Shown here: one piece after another, positions 48,844 through 55,942 of the stretch
How the letters are laid out: each line of letters opens with the position of its first letter
Numbering within the stretch: the first letter of the stretch is position 1
Assembly: GCA_035296325.1 (NCBI GenBank)
Contig: DATHBD010000070.1
Coordinates: 1-64,000 of the forward strand
Direction: 5' to 3'
Source: DATHBD01 sp035296325
GTDB taxonomy: Bacteria > Actinomycetota > Actinomycetes > Mycobacteriales > Micromonosporaceae
DNA length: 64,000 bases
Translations under genes and position numbers: made by a program
Notes under the pieces: generated by a model
The model's database searches: none
What the model was told of the DNA's origin: nothing
What the model saw: the letters and a program-made list of their open reading frames with translations, nothing else

Positions 48844-48936
48844 ATGCTGTGTATCGCAATCGTGGTCGGCACGGTGATCCTTGTGTATCTGGCAATCTGG
48901 GCCGACAACTACCGCCGGCACGGCCGGCGACGGTGA
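48844..48936 (+). CDS. 30-residue one-helix membrane peptide
   Basis: Reads MLCIAIVVGTVILVYLAIWA then DNYRRHGRRR, a single membrane helix with a basic end. Strong GGAGGAGG site 4 nt before ATG 48844. Its stop overlaps the GTG of the next gene (GTGA), so the two are coupled. Small size hid it from length-filtered gene calls; the coupling and ribosome site support reality. Confidence 0.7.
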   Translation: MLCIAIVVGTVILVYLAIWADNYRRHGRRR

Positions 48937-49160
48937 GCCGGCACCTGCCGGATCCACCCAGGTGGACGTGCCGGGAGTGCGCCGCCGACTGGCCGTGCCA
49001 GACCCGCCGTGAGCAGCTGCGCGAGCTGTACGGGGGAGATCGGGTCCTGTTGCACATCGCGATGGCGCCCGAGTTCGTGCAGGCCGTCGACGACCTCCAG
49101 GACCTGCGGCCAGGTGCGGTGTGGGATCGGTTCCTCGGGTGGATCCGCCGCGGCCCATAG
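48933..49160 (+). CDS. Small Cys-motif protein of Streptomyces/Micromonospora accessory loci
   Basis: A 75-residue protein: SRHLPDPPRWTCRECAADWP carries Cys-x-x-Cys plus a third Cys in WPCQTRREQL, followed by a helix and a WDRFLGWIRRGP end. Proteins with this layout occur next to XRE regulators in actinomycete genomes and are sometimes mislabelled flavin reductase. The function is unknown; zinc binding is likely. Confidence 0.7.
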   Translation: MSRHLPDPPRWTCRECAADWPCQTRREQLRELYGGDRVLLHIAMAPEFVQAVDDLQDLRPGAVWDRFLGWIRRGP

Positions 49161-49169
49161 CAACCCAGG

Positions 49170-49544
49170 TCATTCGTTCCGGGGTTGGCGGTGACGGGGC
49201 TCCGCGGCGAGGGCGACCACGTCGCGGGCCTGGTAAAACCACACCCGCCCCTGTTGGCGCCCGATGATGCGGCCGCGGTGGCGCCATACCCTCAGCATCG
49301 CCGGGCTGACCGCCCCGACCTCGGCGGCCTGGGCGACGCTGAGCCAGTCGTCGAGGTCGTACGTGACCACGGTGGGCACCGCCCAGGTTTGGCCCCATCC
49401 GCGCATCGTGGCGTCGAGGTCGGCGCACTGCTGCGGGTCGGCGAGGTGCAGCCTGGCCCGGTAGGCGTGGGCGACGCGGCGGGCCCGGGCGACGGGGCTG
49501 TCCCCCGGGTACGGCCAGCCAGCCCCGGGCGCCGCTATCAACAC
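49170..49544 (-). CDS. Excisionase-like / MerR-type helix-turn-helix protein
   Basis: A 124-residue protein. The C-terminal half reads DWLSVAQAAEVGAVSPAMLR then VWRHRGRIIGRQQGRVWFY, the winged helix of excisionases and MerR relatives. The N-terminal half is helical. It is the last gene of the leftward early operon. It may serve as excisionase (Xis), although it lies 22 kb from the integrase, or as a regulator. GTG 49544 overlaps the stop of the preceding gene. Confidence 0.7.
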   Translation of the reverse strand: MLIAAPGAGWPYPGDSPVARARRVAHAYRARLHLADPQQCADLDATMRGWGQTWAVPTVVTYDLDDWLSVAQAAEVGAVSPAMLRVWRHRGRIIGRQQGRVWFYQARDVVALAAEPRHRQPRNE

Positions 49545-50203
49545 TCGACCAGGATGTAGCCCGGCCCGCGCGGCGGGCTCCCGAGCGCCGCCACGACCAG
49601 GCGCAGCACCGCGAACACGCGCAGGCGGTGCAGCCGCGGGTCGGACGGTACCGCCTTGATCAGGGCGTTGAACGTGGCGGCGTCGTGGGCGCACCTGGCG
49701 GCGATCAGCCTGCCGGCCCACGCCACCTGCGGCGCGACGTCCGACGCGTCGCACACCCCACCCGTGAGGGCGCTGACGAACCGCAGGCTCGTCGTCACCA
49801 CCGCGTCCTGCCCGCCGCTGTGGTCGCGGTACGCGTCGCACCACGCGACCAGGGCGTACGCCATGCCGCCGCGTCCGCCCAGGTCGACGTGAATCCGGCG
49901 GACCGTGTCCGCGGCCGCGTCCCAGTTCCCTAGCCGGGCCCTGGACAGGGCGGCGTGGGCGTAGGTGACGGCCCGGTCGATGGTGTCGTCTTGGTGCATG
50001 GGCGCTCTCCTGCGGGTGGTGGTGCGGGGCCGGGGCGTCGGCGCGGCTGCAGGTGCCGGCTCGGCCCTCGGCTCGGGGTTTGGCTTTGGTCTGGGCTGCG
50101 GTGCAGGCCCGAGGGTGAACCCGGGTGCGGGCAGATCGTCCAGGCCCGCCCAGCGCCGTTGTGGCGGGCGCACGGGCTCGTCCGGGCCCGTGGTGGCGGT
50201 CAC
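49538..50203 (-). CDS. Phage hypothetical with Pro-rich N-terminus
   Basis: A 221-residue protein if it starts at GTG 50203, which overlaps the upstream stop (GTGA). The N-terminal 70 residues are Pro/Arg-rich (PQPRPKPNPEPRAEPAPAA) and the rest is helical (AALSRARLGNWDAAADTVRR, TPR-like). A second start at ATG 49999 with CAGGAG is possible and would drop the Pro-rich part. No function is recognised. Confidence 0.6.
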   Translation of the reverse strand: MTATTGPDEPVRPPQRRWAGLDDLPAPGFTLGPAPQPRPKPNPEPRAEPAPAAAPTPRPRTTTRRRAPMHQDDTIDRAVTYAHAALSRARLGNWDAAADTVRRIHVDLGGRGGMAYALVAWCDAYRDHSGGQDAVVTTSLRFVSALTGGVCDASDVAPQVAWAGRLIAARCAHDAATFNALIKAVPSDPRLHRLRVFAVLRLVVAALGSPPRGPGYILVEC

Positions 50204-50895
50204 CGGACGGCCTGGGTGGACAGGATCATGCCGACGTAGCGGAGGTAGTCGTCGGTGGTCCAGCGCTGATCGCACTGCTCGCACCGCACCGTGTCCGACC
50301 CGTCGTCGCGGCGCAACGCCCACATCCCGCACCTGGAGCACTCCCCGGGCAGGGCGTGCACCAGGCGGGTCAGGCCCAGCTTCGACCGGGCCCGCCGGCG
50401 AAGCACCGACATGGAGACGATCGCGTCGACGCCGGAGCGCAGCACCGGCCCCTCGGCGAAACCATCGGCGTAGCCCCACGTCAACGGCAACGCGGCGAGC
50501 ACATCCACCCGGGGCGCGATCACCGCTGCCGCCGCGGCGACCGCCCACCCTGGGCGCACCGCGCCGACCGGTTCGGGTGGAAGCCGGGCAGCTTCGCGCA
50601 CCGCCGGTTCCCACACCGTCAGCGTCCACAGGATGTCGCGCTGCAGCTCGTCGACGTCGAGGGCGAGCATCGAGGACGGGTCGGAGTTGCCGGACACCCT
50701 GGTGCCCATCGCTGTGCTGCCGTCGCGGCCCAGTCGCTGCGCCAGGTCGCGGTAGTCCAGCACCAGGCCGCGCACGTCCCGCTCGGCCACGAGCAGGCAG
50801 TCCCGGCACAGCGGGCCGCCGCGGGCCGCGTCGCCGACCGTGCGGGTCCGTCGGTCGAACAGCACGCACGCGCCGGCGAGGACGCAGGCGGTCAC
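50200..50895 (-). CDS. Phage protein with two zinc-binding Cys clusters
   Basis: A 231-residue protein. N-terminal cluster CVLAGACVLFDRRTRTVG to LCRDCLL; C-terminal cluster ECSRCGMWALRRDDGSDTVR to CEQCDQRW. The middle is helical with AAAAAVIAPRVDVLAALPLT. Proteins of this layout are common hypothetical early proteins in actinophages and may bind nucleic acid. ATGA overlap with the 64-residue gene upstream. Confidence 0.7.
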   Translation of the reverse strand: MTACVLAGACVLFDRRTRTVGDAARGGPLCRDCLLVAERDVRGLVLDYRDLAQRLGRDGSTAMGTRVSGNSDPSSMLALDVDELQRDILWTLTVWEPAVREAARLPPEPVGAVRPGWAVAAAAAVIAPRVDVLAALPLTWGYADGFAEGPVLRSGVDAIVSMSVLRRRARSKLGLTRLVHALPGECSRCGMWALRRDDGSDTVRCEQCDQRWTTDDYLRYVGMILSTQAVR

Positions 50896-51089
50896 TGTCG
50901 CGGGCCCGGGTCGCGGAGCACGTTGCGGATGTCCAGCATCGCGTCGACGAGCGGGCCGGGCTGACTGTGCTCGATGAGGCTGACGTCGATCATGTGCGCG
51001 GCTGTGGAGATGCGCCGCATCAACGCTCTGGCCACCGCACGCGCCGCCTTCGCCTCCTCGACGTCGTCGGCGGCGATCTGCTTACACAT
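50892..51089 (-). CDS. Small helical phage protein
   Basis: A 64-residue acidic helical protein (MCKQIAADDVEEAKAARAVA, then RALMRRISTAAHMIDVSLIE). It overlaps its neighbours on both sides, so it belongs to the coupled early operon. The function is unknown. Confidence 0.55.
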   Translation of the reverse strand: MCKQIAADDVEEAKAARAVARALMRRISTAAHMIDVSLIEHSQPGPLVDAMLDIRNVLRDPGPRQ

Positions 51090-51339
51090 CGGCGAGCTCC
51101 CGCCCCCTGCGCTGGTCGCGGCACCACTCCAGCACCGCGGCCAAGGCCGCACGGTGCGCCTGTGGGTTGTCGCGGCGGCTCTGGTAGGCGTGGTTCAACG
51201 CCAGCCGCAACCGGGCGGGCACCTGCGCCCAGCACACGCGGCACGTCACGAACCCGTGCGGCACCCCCGGAATTTCGCACAGCGGGCAGTCGTGCCCCGG
51301 TAGGCGCCTGCCCCGCGCCGTAGCCTCGCTCGCGGTCAT
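51082..51339 (-). CDS. Small zinc-ribbon phage protein
   Basis: An 85-residue protein with two Cys pairs, CPLCEIPGVPHGFVTCRVCW, a four-Cys zinc ribbon, followed by a basic helix (LRLALNHAYQSRRDN). ATG 51339 overlaps the stop of the resolvase-like gene (TGATG); a GTG just upstream is possible. It is a probable nucleic-acid or protein-binding factor. Confidence 0.65.
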   Translation of the reverse strand: MTASEATARGRRLPGHDCPLCEIPGVPHGFVTCRVCWAQVPARLRLALNHAYQSRRDNPQAHRAALAAVLEWCRDQRRGRELADV

Positions 51340-51698
51340 CACTGTCCCCCGTTGTCTGGCTGGCCGAGGTAGCCGGCCGCGGTGAGCAGCCGCAGCCCCA
51401 CCACCGGCGGCATGATCAGGTACCCGTCAGCGGGCGAGGTCTTCCCTGCCCGCTTCGCCCACACCACGCCGATTGAAGCGGCGTCGTTGGTCATCTCCGC
51501 GCGGACCTCGGCGTCCCACGCGGCCATGTGGAACGCGCCGCTTTTCGCCTCGATCACCACACCGGGGATGCCGGTAATGTCGCCGCGGTCGAACGCGCCG
51601 TTGGATGCGCGGCGTTCACAATGCGGCGCACCGTTGGTTCGCAGAAACGCCACAATCGCTGACTCCCATGCGGTGCCGGCCTTCTTGTTCCGGTTCAT
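51339..51698 (-). CDS. Holliday-junction-resolvase-like PD-(D/E)xK nuclease
   Basis: A 119-residue nuclease. The motif RGDITGIPGVVIEAKSG gives the Asp and the Glu-x-Lys of the PD-(D/E)xK fold; the N-terminus (KKAGTAWESAIVAFLRTNGA) carries a further conserved Glu. The size and the RGD-I-x-G-x-P motif match actinophage resolvase-type nucleases (Hjc-like). It would resolve branched DNA during phage replication. Confidence 0.78.
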   Translation of the reverse strand: MNRNKKAGTAWESAIVAFLRTNGAPHCERRASNGAFDRGDITGIPGVVIEAKSGAFHMAAWDAEVRAEMTNDAASIGVVWAKRAGKTSPADGYLIMPPVVGLRLLTAAGYLGQPDNGGQ

Positions 51699-52204
51699 GA
51701 GTGTTGCCTCCACAGCCCGCGGACCAGCTGGCAGACGTACTGCGGCGTGATGCCGAAGGCGGCCGCGAGCTGCTTGGTGTTGTTGCCGTGCCCGCGGACA
51801 CCGCCGGCGGCTGGCCGGTACTGGTCCCGGATCTGTGCGACCTCCTCGGCGGTCAGCTTCGCGTTGTGGTTGCGGACGCCTTCGACGCCTCGGCCACGCC
51901 CCTTCGCCGCCATGTCGGCGGCGTTGTCAGCCGCGGTGCCGAGGAACAGGTGACACGGATTGCAGCAGCAGCGGTTGTCGCAGCTGTGACAAACCGATAC
52001 GCCGAGCGGTATCGGCCCGTGCGTGACTTCCCAAGCGGCACGGTGGGTGCCGATCAAACCGAGGCCCGGTCCCCGGCCAATTTGCCCATACCCGGTGGTG
52101 TTGATGTAACCAGTCCACTCGCGGCACCCGTTTGGCCGCTCAACCACACGCGACCATAAACGTTCAGACAAAGTCGCCGTGCCTTTCTTTCGCGCTGCGC
52201 TCAT
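51695..52204 (-). CDS. HNH endonuclease with C-terminal HTH
   Basis: A 169-residue protein. VCHSCDNRCCCNPCHLFLGT is the HNH zinc/His region; a DNA-binding C-terminal part (KLTAEEVAQIRDQYRPAAGG, then TKQLAAAFGITPQYVCQLVR) has an HTH. This is the homing-type HNH_3 plan, in which the HTH sets the target. It lies inside the replication operon and could be a free-standing homing enzyme. ATG 52204 starts the protein. Confidence 0.82.
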   Translation of the reverse strand: MSAARKKGTATLSERLWSRVVERPNGCREWTGYINTTGYGQIGRGPGLGLIGTHRAAWEVTHGPIPLGVSVCHSCDNRCCCNPCHLFLGTAADNAADMAAKGRGRGVEGVRNHNAKLTAEEVAQIRDQYRPAAGGVRGHGNNTKQLAAAFGITPQYVCQLVRGLWRQHS

Positions 52205-52220
52205 TTCATGGTTCCTTTGC

Positions 52221-52559
52221 TCAGAATGGGAAGGGACCCGAATGCGCCGGGACAAGTGCAGGCGCCGCCGGGGTTGCGCGGTGATCGGCCGGGATGTGCC
52301 GGCCGCATTGGTGTTGCACCAGGACCGGGCCGCGTAGAAATGTGCCGCGGACGCGCGACGCGTCGCGCTGCACGAGACCTGATTTCGTCAACGTGAACGT
52401 GGCGAGGATGCCGAGAATGGCGATCAGTTCGCCGAGCTGGTTCACCGCGACGGGGTCGACGCGGCAGGGCAGCCCTTCGGCCAGGCCGACGAGGATGGGC
52501 GCCTGGCAGCGGCGGCAGCGTTGCACGGTGACCGGGTCGGTGGCGAGGTGCTCGCTCAT
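52221..52559 (-). CDS. Small phage protein with Cys pair
   Basis: A 112-residue protein: VQRCRRCQAPILVGLAEGLP carries one Cys-x-x-Cys, LGELIAILGILATFTLTKSG is hydrophobic, and HQCGRHIPADHR holds more Cys/His. The ATG overlaps a TGA (TGATG) that ends a short frame to the right, 52559-52625, for which no start codon is seen. The function is unknown. Confidence 0.6.
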   Translation of the reverse strand: MSEHLATDPVTVQRCRRCQAPILVGLAEGLPCRVDPVAVNQLGELIAILGILATFTLTKSGLVQRDASRVRGTFLRGPVLVQHQCGRHIPADHRATPAAPALVPAHSGPFPF

Positions 52560-52647
52560 CAGGTGACCTCCACGGGAGTGCCGTCCGGCGTGATCTTGAC
52601 GAGGCGGATGCTGTTGCGAATTCCGTCGCGGTCTCCGGGCCCCCACC

Positions 52648-52675
52648 AGCCCTCCCCTCCCCTACGGGGAGGGCT
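52648..52675. terminator. GC-rich hairpin, possible terminator
   Basis: AGCCCTCCCC at 52648-52657 and GGGGAGGGCT at 52666-52675 form a perfect 10-bp stem with an 8-nt loop. No U tract follows on either strand, as often in actinobacteria. It lies between the iteron array and the small Cys-pair gene, and could end transcription from the prim-pol side. Confidence 0.5.
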
Positions 52676-52809
52676 GAAGTGGGGGTCCTCCCGGCTAGGC
52701 CCTGGTTCGACGCAACACGAAGCAGATGATCTTCATCGCCGCAGGTCAGAGGCACTTTCGAGCGCCATCCACTGTGGATAGCCGTCAGCGATGCACGCCG
52801 ATGGCGTGT

Positions 52810-52988
52810 TGTCGCGTGGATTCGGGTCCTGTCGCGCGACACGAAACGCGACACGACGCGACACCCGATGGTGTTTGTGCAGGTCAGCGCTGTCGCGTCG
52901 CTCTCGTGGCACGCGACAGCGCGGTATCGGGCAGGCGCCGTGTCGCGGTTTTGTCGCGTTGTTGTCGCACGCGACACGGAACGCGACA
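52810..52988. repeat. Iteron-like array of eleven TGTCGCG heptamers, putative origin or operator array
   Basis: TGTCGCG occurs at 52810, 52830, 52891, 52941 and 52952, and its complement CGCGACA at 52835, 52847, 52857, 52912, 52970 and 52982; two overlap to give the perfect 12-bp palindrome TGTCGCGCGACA at 52830-52841, and TGTCGC-ac-GCGACA lies at 52963-52976. Such density in 180 bp is far above chance. The array lies just after the prim-pol/helicase gene (end 53004), within a gap of about 440 bp (52560-53003) without a credible gene, where phage replication origins are found. It may also be an operator. Confidence 0.75.
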
Positions 52989-53003
52989 AGGCGGTTTTGG
53001 CCT

Positions 53004-55085
53004 TCATCGGCTCGCCGATGCCGGTGCGGTGAACGGCGCGGGATCCTGGTCGCCTTCGGTGGCGGCGAACGATCGTCGATCCCCGGCTGCGTGCTCCCGG
53101 ACGGTCCCGGCTGACACCAGCCGGTCGAGCGCCCGGTACAGCGACGATCGGTGCACGTTGCCGAGTTCGGCCTGGAGCTGCGGAACGGACATGAACCGGC
53201 CGCCGCAATCTCCCAGGATCCGCACGATCCGCGAGGTCAGCGGCGCGTCCACGTCGCCGCTGTTCGCTGATTCGATGACGATGGAGTCGAACGCTGCCCT
53301 GCGGCCGAGCCAGCGACTTTCCCCGCTGGACCCTTCCTTTACTTTCTTGCGGGTCATTTCCACAAGTTCGGAGTCCTTATCGCCTTTGAGGACGATCACT
53401 TCGTCAACGTTGGCTTCGAGTTGGGATCCGCCCCGGGTGCGGCCGGCATCGCCCCACCCTGGGTGGTGGATCAGCGCGCCGGTGCCGTCGATGTCGGCGG
53501 TGAAGTCGGAGAGTCGGCGGGTGATTGATGCGGCGTCTTTTGTTTCGTCGGCGTCGGGGGCGAGTGAGGAGAAGGTGTCGAGGATGACGAATCTGATGTG
53601 GAGGTCGAGGCATTGTTCGCGCATCTGGGCCCAGGTGTTCGGGTTGGCGAGGGAGTCGGGTTTGACGGAGAAGATGAGGTCGTCGTCGTCGACGCTGGTG
53701 TGCCAGGTCTGCTCCCACGCGGAGACCCGCGCGTCGAGTCCGGTGGCGCCTTCGCCGACGACGAAGAGTCCTTTGACGCGGTGGACGGGTTGTCCGAGCC
53801 AGTGCAGGCCGGTGGTGACGGAGCAGGCCCAGGACAGGGCGAGGAAGGTCTTGCCGAGGCCGGTGCCGCCGACGAGGACGACGCTGGAGCGCAGCGACAT
53901 GACGCCGTCGATGAGGGGCGCGACGGGTGGGAGGTCGCGCAGTTTGGAGCGTCGCAGCAGCGTGGCGGCGAACCCGTTGAAGGTGGTGGCGGCCGGTGCG
54001 GCGTTGGGTGGGTGGGTGCCGTTGCCGTTGCTCGCCGCGGCGGCTGGGGGGCCGGTGGTGAACGGGGCGAGGGCCGGCGTGGGCCGCGGGCGGGTGCCGT
54101 AGCCGGCGTCGTGGAGGGCTTTGGCGGCGGCGGCCAGGTCGCCGTGGTGGTTGAGGACGGCGTACGCGCCGAGTTTGCTGTAGGAGGTGGTGTCGAAGTC
54201 GGTGCTGGTGGTGAAGACGCGGAGTCGGTCGGTGCCGAGCGCGTCGGTGGTGGCGGACACGCCGACCGCTTTGCCGGGGCGGCACCAGGCGCGGAGTTGC
54301 CCGCGGGTGTAGACGAGGCGCCACCCGTGGGGGGTGAGGATGTGGGCCCAGTCGGTGTGCTGGGCGTAGTGGTCGCCGGGTGAGAGGTGCCCGTCGGCGG
54401 GCTGCGGCGGGGCGGGTGGGGTGAACGGCCCGGGGTTGGCGGGCGCGGCCGGCTGGGGGTGGTGGTTGAGGGCGCGGACCACGTCGTGGAGTTGGGCGCG
54501 TTCGTCGGCGGTGATGGTGGGCACGCGCCCGGGTCGGCTGTTGCCGTGCAGGGTCCACGCGCCACCGGTGGGGTGTACCGGGCCGTGCGATGGGGCGACG
54601 ACGACGTAGCCGCCTTCGCCGCGGGTTTCGGCGAGGACGTCGTTGGTGGCGGTGCTGGCGAGTTTGAGGTTGCCGGGCACGGGGGCGCCGTCGACGCGGT
54701 AGAGCAGGTGCAGCCCGCCGGAGGGGGTGCGTTCGGCGTAGCCGGCGGTGAGGCGGTGCCAGACGTGGTCGAGTTCGGCGTCGGCCATGAGCTGCTGCAG
54801 GTCGGTGAGGTGCCCGCCGGTGACGGCGCGGCCTTCGAGCTCGAGCATTTCGAGGTTGCCGGAGACGGCGCCGCAGATGAGGCCGAGGCCGGGGTGGGCG
54901 TCCCTGAACCAGGCGGTGACTTCGTCGAGGGTGGGTGGCGTGCTCTGGTACTGCTTCCACGTGGTGAGGGGCGCTTTGGTGCCGTCGGTGCGGGCGGGGA
55001 CGACGGCGTATCCGGCGGCGTGCCAGGCGTGGGCTGCGCTGGTGGTGGTGACCGCCGGTGGTGGGGCGATGGTGGCGCTGCTCAT
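53004..55085 (-). CDS. Prim-pol / RepA-type helicase fusion replication protein
   Basis: A 693-residue replicative protein. Residues 15-200 are a primase-polymerase domain (AGYAVVPARTDGTKAPLTTW; NLEMLELEGRAV in the acidic catalytic position; PSGGLHLLYRV with the conserved His). A Pro-rich linker follows. Residues 375-600 are a RecA/RepA-like ATPase with Walker A GGTGLGKT (406-413), Walker B in RFVILDTFSSLAPDADE and HHPGWGDAGRTRGGSQ. The C-terminal 70 residues are a winged helix (MSVPQLQAELGNVHRSSLYR). It primes and unwinds phage DNA. GGAGGACG precedes ATG 55085 by a long spacer. Confidence 0.9.
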   Translation of the reverse strand: MSSATIAPPPAVTTTSAAHAWHAAGYAVVPARTDGTKAPLTTWKQYQSTPPTLDEVTAWFRDAHPGLGLICGAVSGNLEMLELEGRAVTGGHLTDLQQLMADAELDHVWHRLTAGYAERTPSGGLHLLYRVDGAPVPGNLKLASTATNDVLAETRGEGGYVVVAPSHGPVHPTGGAWTLHGNSRPGRVPTITADERAQLHDVVRALNHHPQPAAPANPGPFTPPAPPQPADGHLSPGDHYAQHTDWAHILTPHGWRLVYTRGQLRAWCRPGKAVGVSATTDALGTDRLRVFTTSTDFDTTSYSKLGAYAVLNHHGDLAAAAKALHDAGYGTRPRPTPALAPFTTGPPAAAASNGNGTHPPNAAPAATTFNGFAATLLRRSKLRDLPPVAPLIDGVMSLRSSVVLVGGTGLGKTFLALSWACSVTTGLHWLGQPVHRVKGLFVVGEGATGLDARVSAWEQTWHTSVDDDDLIFSVKPDSLANPNTWAQMREQCLDLHIRFVILDTFSSLAPDADETKDAASITRRLSDFTADIDGTGALIHHPGWGDAGRTRGGSQLEANVDEVIVLKGDKDSELVEMTRKKVKEGSSGESRWLGRRAAFDSIVIESANSGDVDAPLTSRIVRILGDCGGRFMSVPQLQAELGNVHRSSLYRALDRLVSAGTVREHAAGDRRSFAATEGDQDPAPFTAPASASR

Positions 55086-55166
55086 GTGGGTGGCGTCCTC
55101 CGGTCGGTGGCGGCCCGGCCCGAACCTCCCGCGTCGGCTGTGGTGCGGGAGGTTCGGGCCGGCTGG

Positions 55167-55895
55167 TCAGGCGGTGCGTTGCGTCTGGGCTTGGATGGCG
55201 AGGAACTGTTGGAGCGCTTCGGGGGTGAGCTGGGCGAGGATGGCCGGGTCGATCGCCGGCGTTGGCGCGGCCGCCACCGGTGCCGGTACCGGCGGGGCCG
55301 CGACCGCGATGGGCACGGGTGGCGCTGCGACGGCGATGGGCGCTGGTGGTGCGCCGATGGGTGCGGGTGGAATGTTGGGCAGCGCAATGGGTTGTGTGGC
55401 GGCTGCGGGGAGCGGTACGGGCTGGGTGGTCGGTGCGGGCGGCGGCACCGGCTGGGCCGGTGTGGGTGTGCCGGCCGCGGCCGGCGCGGCGGTGGCGGTG
55501 TTGACGAATCCGGGGTGCGCGTCGAGCCAGGTTTGGGCGGCGTTGACGGCGGCCTGGTCCCCGGTGGCGTCGTCGAGTTCGAACGGCGGCTGCTGCCCAG
55601 GTTTGCCGGTGCCGACGCTCATGCGGGCGAGGACGAGGTCGCCGATGCTCTTCTTCAGGGAGCCGACGAGTTTGCCCTGCAGCCAGAGGACGCTCTGGTA
55701 GACGCGGCCGGGCTGCTGGGTTGTGGGGTCGAGTTCGGTGAGGACGCACACGTCGGCGCGGATGCCGTCCTTTTCGCCGAAGGTGGTGCTGATGCCGGTG
55801 GCGTGTTCGGTGGGTCTGACGATGAGGAGATGCCCGACGATGTCTTTCGGCTGGAGGATGTCGCCGGCGGCTGGCGCGGTGAACGTGGCGGTCAT
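55167..55895 (-). CDS. Phage early protein, possible ssDNA-binding role, Pro/Ala-rich tail
   Basis: A 242-residue protein. Residues 1-120 are beta-rich (LQPKDIVGHLLIVRPTEHAT, then RADVCVLTELDPTTQQPGRV) and could form an OB-like fold; residues 125-225 are a Pro/Ala/Val repeat tail (PPAPIAVAAPPVPIAVAAPP), ending in LTPEALQQFLAIQAQTQ. SSB proteins often end in a long disordered tail, but no acidic tip is present. It lies directly upstream of the prim-pol gene. Function is inferred only. Confidence 0.6.
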   Translation of the reverse strand: MTATFTAPAAGDILQPKDIVGHLLIVRPTEHATGISTTFGEKDGIRADVCVLTELDPTTQQPGRVYQSVLWLQGKLVGSLKKSIGDLVLARMSVGTGKPGQQPPFELDDATGDQAAVNAAQTWLDAHPGFVNTATAAPAAAGTPTPAQPVPPPAPTTQPVPLPAAATQPIALPNIPPAPIGAPPAPIAVAAPPVPIAVAAPPVPAPVAAAPTPAIDPAILAQLTPEALQQFLAIQAQTQRTA

Positions 55896-55942
55896 TGAGG
55901 TTCCTTTTCTGGCTGGTGGGTTACGTGGTCGGTTCGGGTTGG

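Noticed and set aside
52201..53208. 335-residue leftward frame through the TGTCGCG array
   Set aside because: Arg/Thr-rich, without a ribosome site, and its sequence is dictated by the repeats; I treat the array as non-coding.
53404..55749. 781-residue Arg/Pro-rich frame in the prim-pol region
   Set aside because: Out-of-phase shadow of the prim-pol gene and the gene before it; no domains.
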